In this document: positions 1 through 7,940 of the stretch, one piece after another | Layout of the letters: each line of letters begins with the position of its first letter | Numbering within the stretch: the first letter of the stretch is position 1 | From: an uncultured Eubacteriales bacterium | GTDB lineage: Bacteria > Bacillota > Clostridia > Saccharofermentanales > Saccharofermentanaceae | NCBI GenBank assembly: GCA_900314745.1 | Contig: OMWK01000008.1 | Span: forward strand, 147,795-211,794 | Length of the DNA stretch: 64,000 nucleotides | Direction of reading: 5' to 3' | Translations under genes and position numbers: made by a program | Notes under the pieces: model-generated | Database searches by the model: none | Seen by the model: the letters and a program-made list of their open reading frames with translations, nothing else | What the model was told of the DNA's origin: nothing

Positions 1-357
1 TCTGATATGAGCATTGATACGAAGTGACAGCTCGGGGAGTGAGTAGGGCTTTGTGATGTAGTCGTCAGCACCTGACTTAAATCCCGTTACCTTATCCTCT
101 GCCTGTTCTCTTGCAGTGAGGAAGATGATAGGAGCATTGGAATATACCTGAATCTTGGGAGGCAACTCGAAAGCGCTGCCGTCGGGAAGCATTACGTCGA
201 GTACGATGCAGTCGAAGTTATGTGTCTGCACCTTCTCCATGGTCTGAGCGATGTTTGTCGCAGTAGATACCTCGTATCCTTCGCCCTCGAGAAATGCCTT
301 ATTGATCTCGAGAATATCTGTATCGTCATCAACAAGAAGTATTCTGCTCTGATCCAT
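1..357 (-). CDS. OmpR-type response regulator, N-terminal receiver domain (partial)
   Basis: The gene runs off the left edge; only the first 119 residues are visible. They form a complete receiver domain: acidic cluster DDD at 10-12, phospho-acceptor Asp54 in IVLDVMLPDG, Thr81, and Lys103 in the ITKPYS motif. The last visible residues (LPELSLRINAHIR) lead into the linker typical of OmpR/PhoB proteins, so a winged-helix DNA-binding domain is expected outside the window. The ATG at 357 follows a strong purine ribosome site (AAGGGGG at about 366-372 on the minus strand). It should act with a sensor kinase that is not in the window, so the signal is unknown. Confidence 0.88.
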   Translation of the reverse strand, partial: MDQSRILLVDDDTDILEINKAFLEGEGYEVSTATNIAQTMEKVQTHNFDCIVLDVMLPDGSAFELPPKIQVYSNAPIIFLTAREQAEDKVTGFKSGADDYITKPYSLPELSLRINAHIR

Positions 358-485
358 TAGATTAACCCCCTTATTATGATTACTAATTTAGTATCTATAT
401 AATTTTTGATAATTACAATGACATTATAACATCGCAAGTTCAAAAAACAACACGCTTCACAGAAAGTTAATATAAAATATAAAAG

Positions 486-1739
486 ATGAAACGAACAATT
501 TTTCACATTGATCAGAATTGCTTTTTCGCTTCGGTCGAGATGGTGGCCCATCCCGAGTACAGGAACGTGCCCATGGCCGTCACTGGAGACGCCAGCAAAC
601 GGCACGGCATCATCCTCGCGAAGAACGAGCTCGCGAAGAAGGCGGGCGTCAAGACTGCGGAGGCGATATGGCAGGCGGAGCAGAAGTGCCCGGATCTTGT
701 GAAGGTGAGTTCGCACTACGATAAGTACGCATTCTACTCAGGCAAGCTCCGTGCCCTTTATGAGGAGTACTCCGACAAGGTCGAGCCTTTCGGCATGGAC
801 GAGTGTTGGGTGGACTTAACGGACGTGATAGGCGACAGGAATCCCAGGGAACTTGCAGACGAGATAAGAAGGCGCGTGCGCGAGGAGTTTAAGCTCACGT
901 GCTCCGTAGGCGTCAGCTTCAACAAGATATTCGCGAAGCTCGGGTCCGATTACAGGAAGCCCGATGCTACCACAGTGATAACGGAAGAGAATTTCAGGGA
1001 TGTCGTGTGGCCCCTGCCTGCAGCCGACCTGCTTTTTGTCGGAGGCGCGACGGCATCGAAGCTTCGCGAGGTCAACATAAGGACGATAGGCGACATTGCA
1101 AGAAGCAGGCGCGAGTTCATGTCGGATTACCTCGGGAAGGCGGGCGACATGCTGTGGCTTTACAGCAACGGCCTCGACGAATCCCCCGTGGCACGATCCG
1201 ACTACGAGCGCGAGCTTAAATCCGTCGGCAACTCCATGACGACACCTGCCGACATACTGACCCGAAGGCAGGCGGCGGGCACCTTCCGCACACTTAGCGC
1301 CTCCGTCGCGGCGAGACTTCGCAAGCACAAGCTTCTCGGCACCTGTATACAGATCTCCGTGAGGGACAAGGACCTCATGACATACGAGCACCAGCGCATG
1401 CTGTTCGAACCCACCAACAGTGAGAGGGTTATCTACGAGAACGCGATGGAGCTTTTTGATGAGTCGTACGACTGGCATTCCGCGGTAAGAAGCGTGGGCG
1501 TGCGGTGCACGAAGCTGATACCCGAGGGCTCCGGCATACAGATGTCGATCTTCTCGGAGCTCGAGAAGGGGCGCGAGGAGGACGGTAAGCTCTCCAAGGT
1601 AATTGACGACATCAACAGAAGATTCGGCACCGGGACAGTTAAGAGCTGCGCGGAACTCGAAGGCATTATGAGCCCGAACTACGATCCTGATTTCTATGAC
1701 GGCGGAATCACTGAAGGCAAGAGGAACCCGTTCCAATGA
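486..1739 (+). CDS. dinB: DNA polymerase IV (Y-family translesion polymerase)
   Basis: 417 residues, the expected length for DinB/UmuC-type polymerases that copy past damaged bases. Catalytic acidic residues are visible: Asp9 in the N-terminal FHIDQN motif, and Asp105-Glu106 in GMDECWVD. The palm is followed by a helix-hairpin-helix-like stretch (about 175-215) and a little-finger region. The family usually has SxDE before the second catalytic pair; here it is GMDE, a tolerated variant. No Shine-Dalgarno sequence precedes the ATG, and an AT-rich -10-like TAAAAT (473-478) sits 7 bp upstream, so the message may be leaderless. I see no LexA box. The stop overlaps the next ATG, indicating coupling with the radical SAM gene. 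Confidence 0.93.
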   Translation: MKRTIFHIDQNCFFASVEMVAHPEYRNVPMAVTGDASKRHGIILAKNELAKKAGVKTAEAIWQAEQKCPDLVKVSSHYDKYAFYSGKLRALYEEYSDKVEPFGMDECWVDLTDVIGDRNPRELADEIRRRVREEFKLTCSVGVSFNKIFAKLGSDYRKPDATTVITEENFRDVVWPLPAADLLFVGGATASKLREVNIRTIGDIARSRREFMSDYLGKAGDMLWLYSNGLDESPVARSDYERELKSVGNSMTTPADILTRRQAAGTFRTLSASVAARLRKHKLLGTCIQISVRDKDLMTYEHQRMLFEPTNSERVIYENAMELFDESYDWHSAVRSVGVRCTKLIPEGSGIQMSIFSELEKGREEDGKLSKVIDDINRRFGTGTVKSCAELEGIMSPNYDPDFYDGGITEGKRNPFQ

Positions 1740-2614
1740 TTACGGCGGATAAGTACTTCAAGCAAAGATTCGGGCACAAGATGTACAAGGCGGGAATCAG
1801 CCTTGACGTGACTTGTCCGAACAGGGACGGAAAGTGCGGGACAGGCGGGTGTGCGTTCTGTTCCGAGGGAGGTTCCGGCGAGTTCGCGTCATCGTGTAAG
1901 ATCCCTGTTCATGAGCAGATCGACAGTGCTATAGGAAGGCTTTCGTCCAAGGTGCCTTCCGACACCTTCTACATAGCGTATTTTCAAAGCTTCACGAGCA
2001 CCTACTGCGACGCGTCTTACTTACGAAATGCTCTTAATGAGGCAGCAGATCACCCGAAGGTTGAGGCTTTGTCCGTCGCGACAAGACCCGACTGCCTTCC
2101 TCCTGATATCCTCGAGGTTCTGTCTGACGTTAATTCGAGGGTGCCTTTATATGTTGAGCTCGGGCTTCAGACCTCGAATGATGAAGTCGCCGAAGCCTTC
2201 AACAGAGGGTACAGGACACCCGTATATGACGAAGCCGTACGCGAGCTTAAGAAGCGCGGGATAAACGTCATCACGCACATCATCTTCGGGCTTCCGGGAG
2301 AGTCCGTGGATTCCATGATGGAGAGCGTCAGACATGCCGTAAATGCGGGCACGGACGGGCTTAAGTTCACGTGCCTTTATGTGCTTTCTAACACCCGTTA
2401 CGGGAAGCTTTACGAAGAGGGCAAGATTGCGGTGCTGATGCAGGAGGAGTATTTTGATATTGTGGAGCAGGCGCTCGCACTTGTGCCTTCGGAAATAGTG
2501 ATACACCGGCTTACAGGAGACGGCCCGAAGTCTCTTCTTCTCGCGCCGTTGTGGACGAAGAACAAGAGGCAGACAGTGAATTACATCAACAGGAGATTCA
2601 GGGATCTACTATGA
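1736..2614 (+). CDS. TIGR01212-family radical SAM protein (YhcC-like)
   Basis: 292 residues. The cluster motif is the family-specific spacing, Cys27 then Cys39-x2-Cys42 (C-x11-C-x2-C, in CPNRDGKCGTGGCAFC), rather than the common CxxxCxxC; an additional Cys34 is present. The rest looks like a radical SAM TIM barrel of elongator type (IAYFQSFTSTYC, VATRPDCLP, ELGLQTSNDEV, HIIFGLPGE). The substrate of this family is not established in what I know. It overlaps dinB by 4 bp (ATGA) and overlaps the next small membrane gene the same way, so the three are translated as a unit. Confidence 0.9.
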   Translation: MITADKYFKQRFGHKMYKAGISLDVTCPNRDGKCGTGGCAFCSEGGSGEFASSCKIPVHEQIDSAIGRLSSKVPSDTFYIAYFQSFTSTYCDASYLRNALNEAADHPKVEALSVATRPDCLPPDILEVLSDVNSRVPLYVELGLQTSNDEVAEAFNRGYRTPVYDEAVRELKKRGINVITHIIFGLPGESVDSMMESVRHAVNAGTDGLKFTCLYVLSNTRYGKLYEEGKIAVLMQEEYFDIVEQALALVPSEIVIHRLTGDGPKSLLLAPLWTKNKRQTVNYINRRFRDLL

Positions 2615-2970
2615 AGAAATACATTCAGGCTTACATGGCCATCGTAAATAAGTTCATTGATGAAGAGATGGAGACTGCGGATCCTGAGCGGTTTGCCGAG
2701 GTTCTTCAGGAGTTCGAGATCAAGATAGCTTACTTCCAGCATGAGAGGTTCATACACCTTATCGTGACCGTGCTCTTCGCGCTTCTTGAGATGGGTTCGC
2801 TCTATGTGTGCCTTATTGCACCGTCGCTTCCGATACTCGTCTTCTGCGGAATGTTCCTGATACTTCTCGTGCCTTATGTGATGCACTACTACTTTCTCGA
2901 GAACAGCGTTCAGGAGATGTATAAGATGAGGGATAAGATCAAGGCTTCTAAGACTCGAAAGAAGTCTTGA
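2611..2970 (+). CDS. small two-segment membrane protein, unknown function
   Basis: 119 residues when started at the ATG at 2611, which overlaps the preceding TGA (ATGA); a longer in-frame reading from 2551 would overlap the radical SAM gene by 64 bp and is not preferred. Residues about 48-70 and 72-92 are hydrophobic and probably form a membrane hairpin, with a charged N-terminal amphipathic region and a basic tail (KIKASKTRKKS). I do not recognise a family. The 3' end overlaps the convergent MscS gene by 23 bp. Confidence 0.7.
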   Translation: MKKYIQAYMAIVNKFIDEEMETADPERFAEVLQEFEIKIAYFQHERFIHLIVTVLFALLEMGSLYVCLIAPSLPILVFCGMFLILLVPYVMHYYFLENSVQEMYKMRDKIKASKTRKKS

Positions 2971-4006
2971 AGCACTTGAGATCGTACTCCTTAAGAAGTG
3001 CCGCTGCGTTGCTTCCTATAGTGGAAACGTACTCGCAGTAACTGTCGTAATCAGCAACATCGGTAGTGAAGTAGATCTCCACGGGTATGCCGTATCCGGA
3101 GGATGAGCCCTGAGTTCTGCACTGTGTGGCGAATCCTTCCCTGTAGTGAGGGTCTGCCTTGATCATCTCGAGGACCTTGTGGCGCCAAAGCGTGAGGTTG
3201 GTCTCCTCTCCGTCCTTTGCTATCGTGTCGGGATCTATCGTAAGGCTGAACTTGACCTGACGCATCTTGTTCCTGACGGTCTTATGCCAGTTCTTAAAGG
3301 GCGTCGTCTGGAAAGAACTCGTGGGCACCGTGTGCATGATGTTGTCGAAGCCCAGGATCTTCACCGTGATGAGAGCTATGTCCTTGACCTCGCCCTCGAC
3401 TCCTAGTGAAGGGATGGATATCCAGTCGCCTATCTCGAACATGTGCTCGGAGGTAATCTGGATGCCTGCGACAAGACCTACGATCGCATCCTTAAATACG
3501 AGCGAGATAACAGCAGTGAAAGCTCCGACTCCTGATATCAGGACAACGGGATTCTGATTCAGAAGAAGCGAGATGAGTATTATTCCGAGCAGGATGCAGA
3601 TCGCGATTTTTACGACCTGAAGTATTCCCTTAATGGGTCTTCTCTTGGAGATCTCATTCAGGATATAGACCTCGTTGATAACGTCGAGGATATCGCAGAC
3701 GACGATCATCAGGGTTACGATGCTGAATGCGGATGACAGCTTCGGGAACAAAGGGAAAAGGAAGACGAAGAACATAAAGATTGAGGTCTTCATCATCAGG
3801 TGTTTCTTATGCGAGGTGACGGATATCTGCTTTAACACCTTATTCTTGGATCTTCCGAGAAATGAGGTGTTGATAAGCTTGAGGATGATATAGATGATCA
3901 TCGCGATTATCGCCGCGAGAGCGATCTTGATAAGGGAGGAGACGATGGTGACCCACATGCCGTCACCGAATTGTTCTTTGAGCAGCGTGTCTATAAAGTC
4001 GTTCAT
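2948..4006 (-). CDS. MscS-family mechanosensitive ion channel (YbdG-like)
   Basis: 352 residues with four or five N-terminal hydrophobic segments. They are followed by the glycine/alanine-rich pore helix region (ISGVGAFTAVISLVFKDAIV) and the beta domain typical of MscS (EIGDWISIPSLGVEGEVKDIALITVKI, then the PTSSF and KNWHKT motifs seen in YbdG relatives). The expected role is pressure release or osmotic adaptation in the cytoplasmic membrane. Its start overlaps the stop of the upstream membrane gene by 4 bp, so the two form an operon. Confidence 0.9.
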   Translation of the reverse strand: MNDFIDTLLKEQFGDGMWVTIVSSLIKIALAAIIAMIIYIILKLINTSFLGRSKNKVLKQISVTSHKKHLMMKTSIFMFFVFLFPLFPKLSSAFSIVTLMIVVCDILDVINEVYILNEISKRRPIKGILQVVKIAICILLGIILISLLLNQNPVVLISGVGAFTAVISLVFKDAIVGLVAGIQITSEHMFEIGDWISIPSLGVEGEVKDIALITVKILGFDNIMHTVPTSSFQTTPFKNWHKTVRNKMRQVKFSLTIDPDTIAKDGEETNLTLWRHKVLEMIKADPHYREGFATQCRTQGSSSGYGIPVEIYFTTDVADYDSYCEYVSTIGSNAAALLKEYDLKCFKTSFES

Positions 4007-5310
4007 AACTTGTCCTCCTTGTTGCGGGCCTTATCCAGAATCGTTCCCAGCATTAACAGATCGCAGATCATAAAACAGAACATCTGAAATGTAAATGTCC
4101 TGTAGGATGAGGCATAGATCGTAGGTGATAATCCTATCATAAATCTCGAGCCGAATCCGAGCGTGTTCAGGATGAACAAAGTGACCGATAAACGCGGATC
4201 CGTCTCGTAGAGGCATAACACTGAGATGATCATCAGGATGAAGATGATAATACTGACGATAAAGGGTATGGGTGTGACTTGAAGAGGCAGAAGATCCGCC
4301 ATGCCGAATGAATAATCATAAAGACTGATAAAGGTGTCATGTCCGAACGCTGCGCTTCCCTGAAGAGCGGAACATATTTGTAACAGCAGGAAAAGCATGA
4401 GCGGAAAGACCGCTCGCTTTTTGTTATGAATACAGGTCGTTATCAGGATAAGCACCGTAAAGCATGAGAAGAGAACGGGTTTCTGGAAGAAGATGTGGGC
4501 GAAGGTCGATGACATTCCCTGATAGATCTTCTTAAGAGGACTCCAATGAAGATACTGGGGAAGAAATCTTACCGCCTCGGAATTGTCCGACATCCTCTCG
4601 AGATGCCCGGGAGTAAAGAAGGTGAATGCGTAAAGCAGGATCGATAGGACAAAGCAGATAGTACAAAGCCTGATCATCTTTTTGGATTGCGAATTATTCG
4701 TCCTTTTGTATTTCCAAAGAAATACGATACCCGTCATAAGAAATCCGCCGATCGCGATCAGGGCGCTCTGGTCCTGGTTCGAGGCATAGATAAGCCCTAC
4801 TATCGAGAGTATATAAGTCGGTACGGATGTGTGTCTTTCTTCAAGTGCATGCATCAAAGGTCTGTATCCCAGCAGAAGTGCCGCTGCAGCATATACGTAG
4901 TTGGTCGATGTCATGATAAATCCTGCCGAGTACATGTAAAAGAAGACGGGAAACATAGTGACCGCACAGGCGGAGGCGATAAGCATCTTTAAGGATCGGT
5001 CCGTAAACATATCCCACAGAAGGTAAAGTATCCCGGCGTAGATCAAAGTATCGATCAGTTTCCAGAGCTTAAACGGGATCAAGTACAGGAAAAAAGCGGT
5101 TCCGTCAGTAATGAACTTGCCGATGTGGTAAAATCTGTCAATGACGAAGGAGAGGACGTTTTGAAATGATATGCCGAGTGCGAGATTGGCTTCATCGTCG
5201 GACACCGGCTCCATCGGAATATGAATAAGATATATTACGGTCATGAAGATAACAAAAGTCAGGCATATCAGGATGATGTTCTTTCTGTCTCTTCGTACCG
5301 ATAAATCCAT
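4003..5310 (-). CDS. polytopic membrane protein, DUF6056/GtrV-like
   Basis: 435 residues with about eleven hydrophobic segments. The N-terminal loop (PMEPVSDDEANLALG) and the later segment TSTNYVYAAAALLLGYRPL resemble the acidic first loop and TxxYxW-type motif of DUF6056 or glucosyltransferase-like membrane proteins. No catalytic assignment is possible from the sequence. It is the first gene of a two-gene operon with the MscS channel. A hairpin followed by a U-run lies in its probable 5' leader (see 5352-5370). Confidence 0.65.
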   Translation of the reverse strand: MDLSVRRDRKNIILICLTFVIFMTVIYLIHIPMEPVSDDEANLALGISFQNVLSFVIDRFYHIGKFITDGTAFFLYLIPFKLWKLIDTLIYAGILYLLWDMFTDRSLKMLIASACAVTMFPVFFYMYSAGFIMTSTNYVYAAAALLLGYRPLMHALEERHTSVPTYILSIVGLIYASNQDQSALIAIGGFLMTGIVFLWKYKRTNNSQSKKMIRLCTICFVLSILLYAFTFFTPGHLERMSDNSEAVRFLPQYLHWSPLKKIYQGMSSTFAHIFFQKPVLFSCFTVLILITTCIHNKKRAVFPLMLFLLLQICSALQGSAAFGHDTFISLYDYSFGMADLLPLQVTPIPFIVSIIIFILMIISVLCLYETDPRLSVTLFILNTLGFGSRFMIGLSPTIYASSYRTFTFQMFCFMICDLLMLGTILDKARNKEDKL

Positions 5311-5351
5311 AGATCAGATCCGATTTCTTTCGTAATATTCCTTATAACAAA

Positions 5352-5370
5352 AAAGGTGAGTCTCCTCACC
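5352..5370 (-). terminator. hairpin with U-run in the 5' leader of the membrane protein gene
   Basis: Read on the minus strand, GGTGAG-gaga-CTCACC is followed directly by six T, a typical intrinsic terminator. A TATAAT lies on the same strand at about 5383-5388, so transcription would start only a few bases before the hairpin, and the ATG is about 45 bp further on. This is either an attenuator or the end of a transcript coming from the right. The function is inferred. Confidence 0.45.
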
Positions 5371-5460
5371 CGCAACATATCCATTATAACATGCGCATAA
5401 TATGCTGCCTACCCGTAATTATAAACAAGGTTTGAACTCGAAATTGTGTCTTATGTGACA

Positions 5461-5489
5461 TTGTTGTTACAGCGCAGCGCCTGTATTAT
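5461..5489 (+). promoter_or_regulatory. promoter of the large ncRNA
   Basis: A -35 TTGTTG (5461-5466) and -10 TATTAT (5484-5489) are separated by 17 bp. The expected start point, about 5496, coincides with the 5' strand of the RNA closing helix. Confidence 0.7.
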
Positions 5490-5494
5490 TAAAG

Positions 5495-6112
5495 TAGCTC
5501 CAGGGAATACTGAAGACGAAGTATTCAGACACGGAGGCCGCCTTACCTTAACTTTAACGGGCGCAGGGTTGAACCGCAGATGGTCGCAGATCATCACAGG
5601 CGAAGCCGAAGAGACGAACTGAACTACCTGTTCATTGAGCAGTGTAACGAAGGGATACGAAGCAGAGTCTTAGAGGAAGAGGAAGGAGATACGAGCACAG
5701 CGATTGACGGAGCAGGGTTCCTGCTTACAAGTCGCAGGTTGTAACTGATTAGTTGATTCGGATTTCGATCCGCGAGCTTATGAGATGTCATAGCCGACAG
5801 GTAGATTCCGAGGTGCGACGGATGTTACACCGGTTCGTGCAAACCGAGTAGCCGGTATTGTATGCGGCAGCGGGTGACTTGACATATCGGACACCTGACG
5901 GTATACGGGAAGAAGCAATTTGGAATATGCGGTGAATGGGAGATGCGAGTAAGTACGGTGTGAGATCTTAAGTCGTAACAGTCAAGTGTAGTCGTTGCGA
6001 TGTCAGATAGCTCGGGAGGTTGTTTAAAAGGGCGCTGTGGTACGGAAATGAAGTTTATGGTTCGCTGGAGCTATTATTATGCGGTGGTCGCTGACACGAT
6101 CACCGCTTTTTT
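5495..6112 (+). ncRNA. large ornate structured RNA, about 580 nt (ROOL-like candidate)
   Basis: The interval has no credible ORF but is rich in local helices. TAGCTCCAG (5495-5503) is the exact complement of CTGGAGCTA (6065-6073), closing a 579-nt domain. Inside are GAATAC/GTATTC (5505-5510 with 5521-5526), AGCAGG/CCTGCT (5711-5716 with 5720-5725) and CGGAT-TTCG-ATCCG (5759-5772, a UUCG tetraloop). A promoter places the start at the closing helix, and a 10-bp terminator stem (6081-6106) plus T6 ends it. It lacks the hallmarks of RNase P RNA, tmRNA, 6S or rRNA. By size, closing helix and host type it fits the giant RNA classes ROOL (average about 580 nt) or OLE (about 610 nt). I favour ROOL because no OLE-associated protein or terpenoid genes adjoin, but the class is inferred. 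The function of ROOL is unknown. Confidence 0.72.
6081..6112 (+). terminator. intrinsic terminator of the large ncRNA
   Basis: The stem GCGGTGGTCG / CGATCACCGC (one G-U pair) has a 6-nt loop CTGACA and is followed by six T. The loop doubles as the -35 of the next gene. Confidence 0.85.
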
Positions 6113-6120
6113 GATACAAT
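6091..6120 (+). promoter_or_regulatory. promoter of the thioesterase gene, embedded in the ncRNA terminator
   Basis: The -35 CTGACA (6091-6096) is the terminator loop, and -10 TACAAT (6115-6120) comes just after the T-run, with an 18-bp spacer. The predicted start lies at about 6127, next to the ATG at 6128, so the mRNA would be leaderless. Confidence 0.6.
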
Positions 6121-6127
6121 ATGTGAC

Positions 6128-6523
6128 ATGAATCCTGAAGAGACCAGAGAATTATTTATAACTGACAGATACGCGAACGATACCACCGAGATCGAGATAC
6201 TCGAGATCTCCGAAGGTTACGCGAAGACGAAGCTTGAGATTAAGGATAAGCACCTTAACGGCAACAATGTCGTCATGGGCGGCTGCATTTATACACTGGC
6301 GGATTACACTTTCGGCATTGCGAGTAACTGCGGCCCGATGGCGTGCGTGACGTTAAGTTCCAACATAGTTTTCAATTCTCCCGGAAGAGGCAAGTGCCTT
6401 TATGCCGAGACGGAGCAGATCAAGAACGGCAAGACCATAGCAAACTATGCCGTGAAGGTCACGGATGATGCGGGAAGGCTTATTGCCAACGCCGATTTCA
6501 TAGGGTACAGAACGGAGCGGTAA
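6128..6523 (+). CDS. PaaI-family acyl-CoA thioesterase (hotdog fold)
   Basis: 131 residues, the usual size for single hotdog-fold thioesterases. The central helix motif HLNGNNVVMGGCIYTLADYT matches the PaaI pattern in which N, GG and D line the acyl-CoA thioester site, followed by the TLSSNIVFNSP strand. It probably hydrolyses a small or aromatic acyl-CoA; the substrate cannot be told. There is no Shine-Dalgarno before ATG 6128, in keeping with the leaderless promoter just upstream. An earlier ATG at 6121 is followed at once by a stop and is not used. Confidence 0.87.
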   Translation: MNPEETRELFITDRYANDTTEIEILEISEGYAKTKLEIKDKHLNGNNVVMGGCIYTLADYTFGIASNCGPMACVTLSSNIVFNSPGRGKCLYAETEQIKNGKTIANYAVKVTDDAGRLIANADFIGYRTER

Positions 6524-6610
6524 TGCTTTGCCGTTTCTTTTCCGCATTTAAGAGAAGGAATTAAGATAGAATTGTAACCGGACCGTAGCATATCTTTGCT
6601 ACAATCCAAG

Positions 6611-6628
6611 ATGGAAGTATATGTATGA
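6611..6628 (+). CDS. possible leaderless five-codon upstream ORF
   Basis: ATG-GAA-GTA-TAT-GTA-TGA. Its stop overlaps the ATG of the SH3-NlpC gene (6625) in the ATGA pattern. A -10-like TACAAT at 6600-6605 would place the transcript start at or beside this ATG. It could load ribosomes for the main gene by termination-reinitiation. The alternative is that GGAAG (6613-6617) simply serves as a weak ribosome site. Confidence 0.25.
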   Translation: MEVYV

Positions 6629-7875
6629 AGAACGATATTAATTCAAAAAAGAGTGTGCTCGCACTTATAGTATGCATATCGGTGGCGCTCCCCGTTGTAT
6701 GTTTCCCGCTGGGACTTCGTGAGGGACTCGCCTCCTCTTTAAGAGTGCGCGCAGCATATGACGAGACTTATCCCGAAGAGGAATTCGATCCCGAGGAGAT
6801 CCCCGAGGATGTTCAGGCTGAGATCGAATCCGGTGATTACGATTACTGGATGAACGGCGGAACCGTAAGCGCCGAGTATAACGAGGATTTCCAGACAGAC
6901 TATCTCGATACCGAGTACCAGGATGTCCAGGCTTATACAGTTGTACAGGGCTATGACGAGGCAGGACTTCCCGTCGAGCTTCTCGATCCCCAGTATTTCG
7001 CACCTGATGACACGACATACTACATTGCGGCGCCCAATTCCATTCTGAAGGAATTCCCCGACATGGCGTCCATCACTTTGCAGACTCTCGATTATGCCGA
7101 CGGAGTAACGAGAATCGGTATCGGTGATACGTGGTCCAGGATCAGGACAGAGGACGGTGTTGAAGGTTATGTACTTACCAACACACTCTCATACGAGATG
7201 GTATGGGTCGCTATCGACAGAATCGTCTGGGTAGACACGGGTTCGCTTATTATGCGTGCCGAGCCGTCTGTAGATTCCGAGCAGGTAGGAATCCTCTATG
7301 ATGAAGACAGACTCCACTGCATCGGTGTATCAGATAAGTGGTATCACGTTATAGCTGAAGACGGTACCGAAGGCTATGTCTATATGTCTTATACTACGCA
7401 GACACCTCCGCCTACACCTACACCAAGGCCTCAGTATAACGGTGGCGGAAGATCCGGCGGCGGAAGTTCATCATCCTCCGGCGGAGGCGGCGGAGGCGGA
7501 TGGGTCTCCTACGGTAATAACGGTTATACGATCGCAAGTATCGCGGAGTCCATGGTAGGTACACCTTATGTATGGGGTGCTTCCTCGAGTTCGGCGGTAG
7601 ACTGCTCAGGTCTCGTATGTTACTGCTACGCGCAGATGGGCATATCGCTGCCGCACTATTCACAGTCACTTACAAGTGTCGGAGTCGCGGTTCCCCGTGA
7701 TCAGGTAATGCCGGGTGACATCGTATGCTGGGGATCGGGAGGATACAGCGGACACGTAGGTATCTATGTCGGCAACGGTCAATGCGTCGATGCCAGAGGC
7801 CGTGCATACGGAACCGTTTACGGATCGATAGACCGTTCGGGTATCGTTGCGATACGAAGGATTTATACATCATAA
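6625..7875 (+). CDS. secreted SH3-domain and NlpC/P60 peptidoglycan endopeptidase
   Basis: 416 residues. Residues 9-35 form a signal or anchor segment. An acidic region follows, then two SH3b-like segments (about 115-195 and 200-260, the second with SLIMRAEPS and DKWYHVIAEDGTEGYV). A Pro-Thr and Gly/Ser-rich linker (about 262-295) leads to an NlpC/P60 domain. Catalytic Cys327 is in AVDCSGLV and His377 in YSGHVGIYV; VWGAS precedes the Cys as usual. It should cut stem peptides in cell-wall peptidoglycan outside the membrane, with the SH3 domains docking on the wall. The product sits alone between a thioesterase and lipoprotein genes. Confidence 0.93.
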   Translation: MKNDINSKKSVLALIVCISVALPVVCFPLGLREGLASSLRVRAAYDETYPEEEFDPEEIPEDVQAEIESGDYDYWMNGGTVSAEYNEDFQTDYLDTEYQDVQAYTVVQGYDEAGLPVELLDPQYFAPDDTTYYIAAPNSILKEFPDMASITLQTLDYADGVTRIGIGDTWSRIRTEDGVEGYVLTNTLSYEMVWVAIDRIVWVDTGSLIMRAEPSVDSEQVGILYDEDRLHCIGVSDKWYHVIAEDGTEGYVYMSYTTQTPPPTPTPRPQYNGGGRSGGGSSSSSGGGGGGGWVSYGNNGYTIASIAESMVGTPYVWGASSSSAVDCSGLVCYCYAQMGISLPHYSQSLTSVGVAVPRDQVMPGDIVCWGSGGYSGHVGIYVGNGQCVDARGRAYGTVYGSIDRSGIVAIRRIYTS

Positions 7876-7940
7876 GATTTACGATATTTACGATGCGCGG
7901 GTCAAACCCGCGTATTGCATAGAAAAAGGGGGATACGGTT

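Noticed and set aside
358..485. LexA (SOS) box before dinB
   Set aside because: No CGAAC-N4-GTTCG-type sequence found in the gap.
816..1736. 306-codon ORF antisense to dinB
   Set aside because: Shadow of dinB with no motif or start signals.
5495..6073. Housekeeping RNA such as RNase P RNA, tmRNA or an rRNA piece
   Set aside because: None of their signature sequences is present; size and closing helix do not match.
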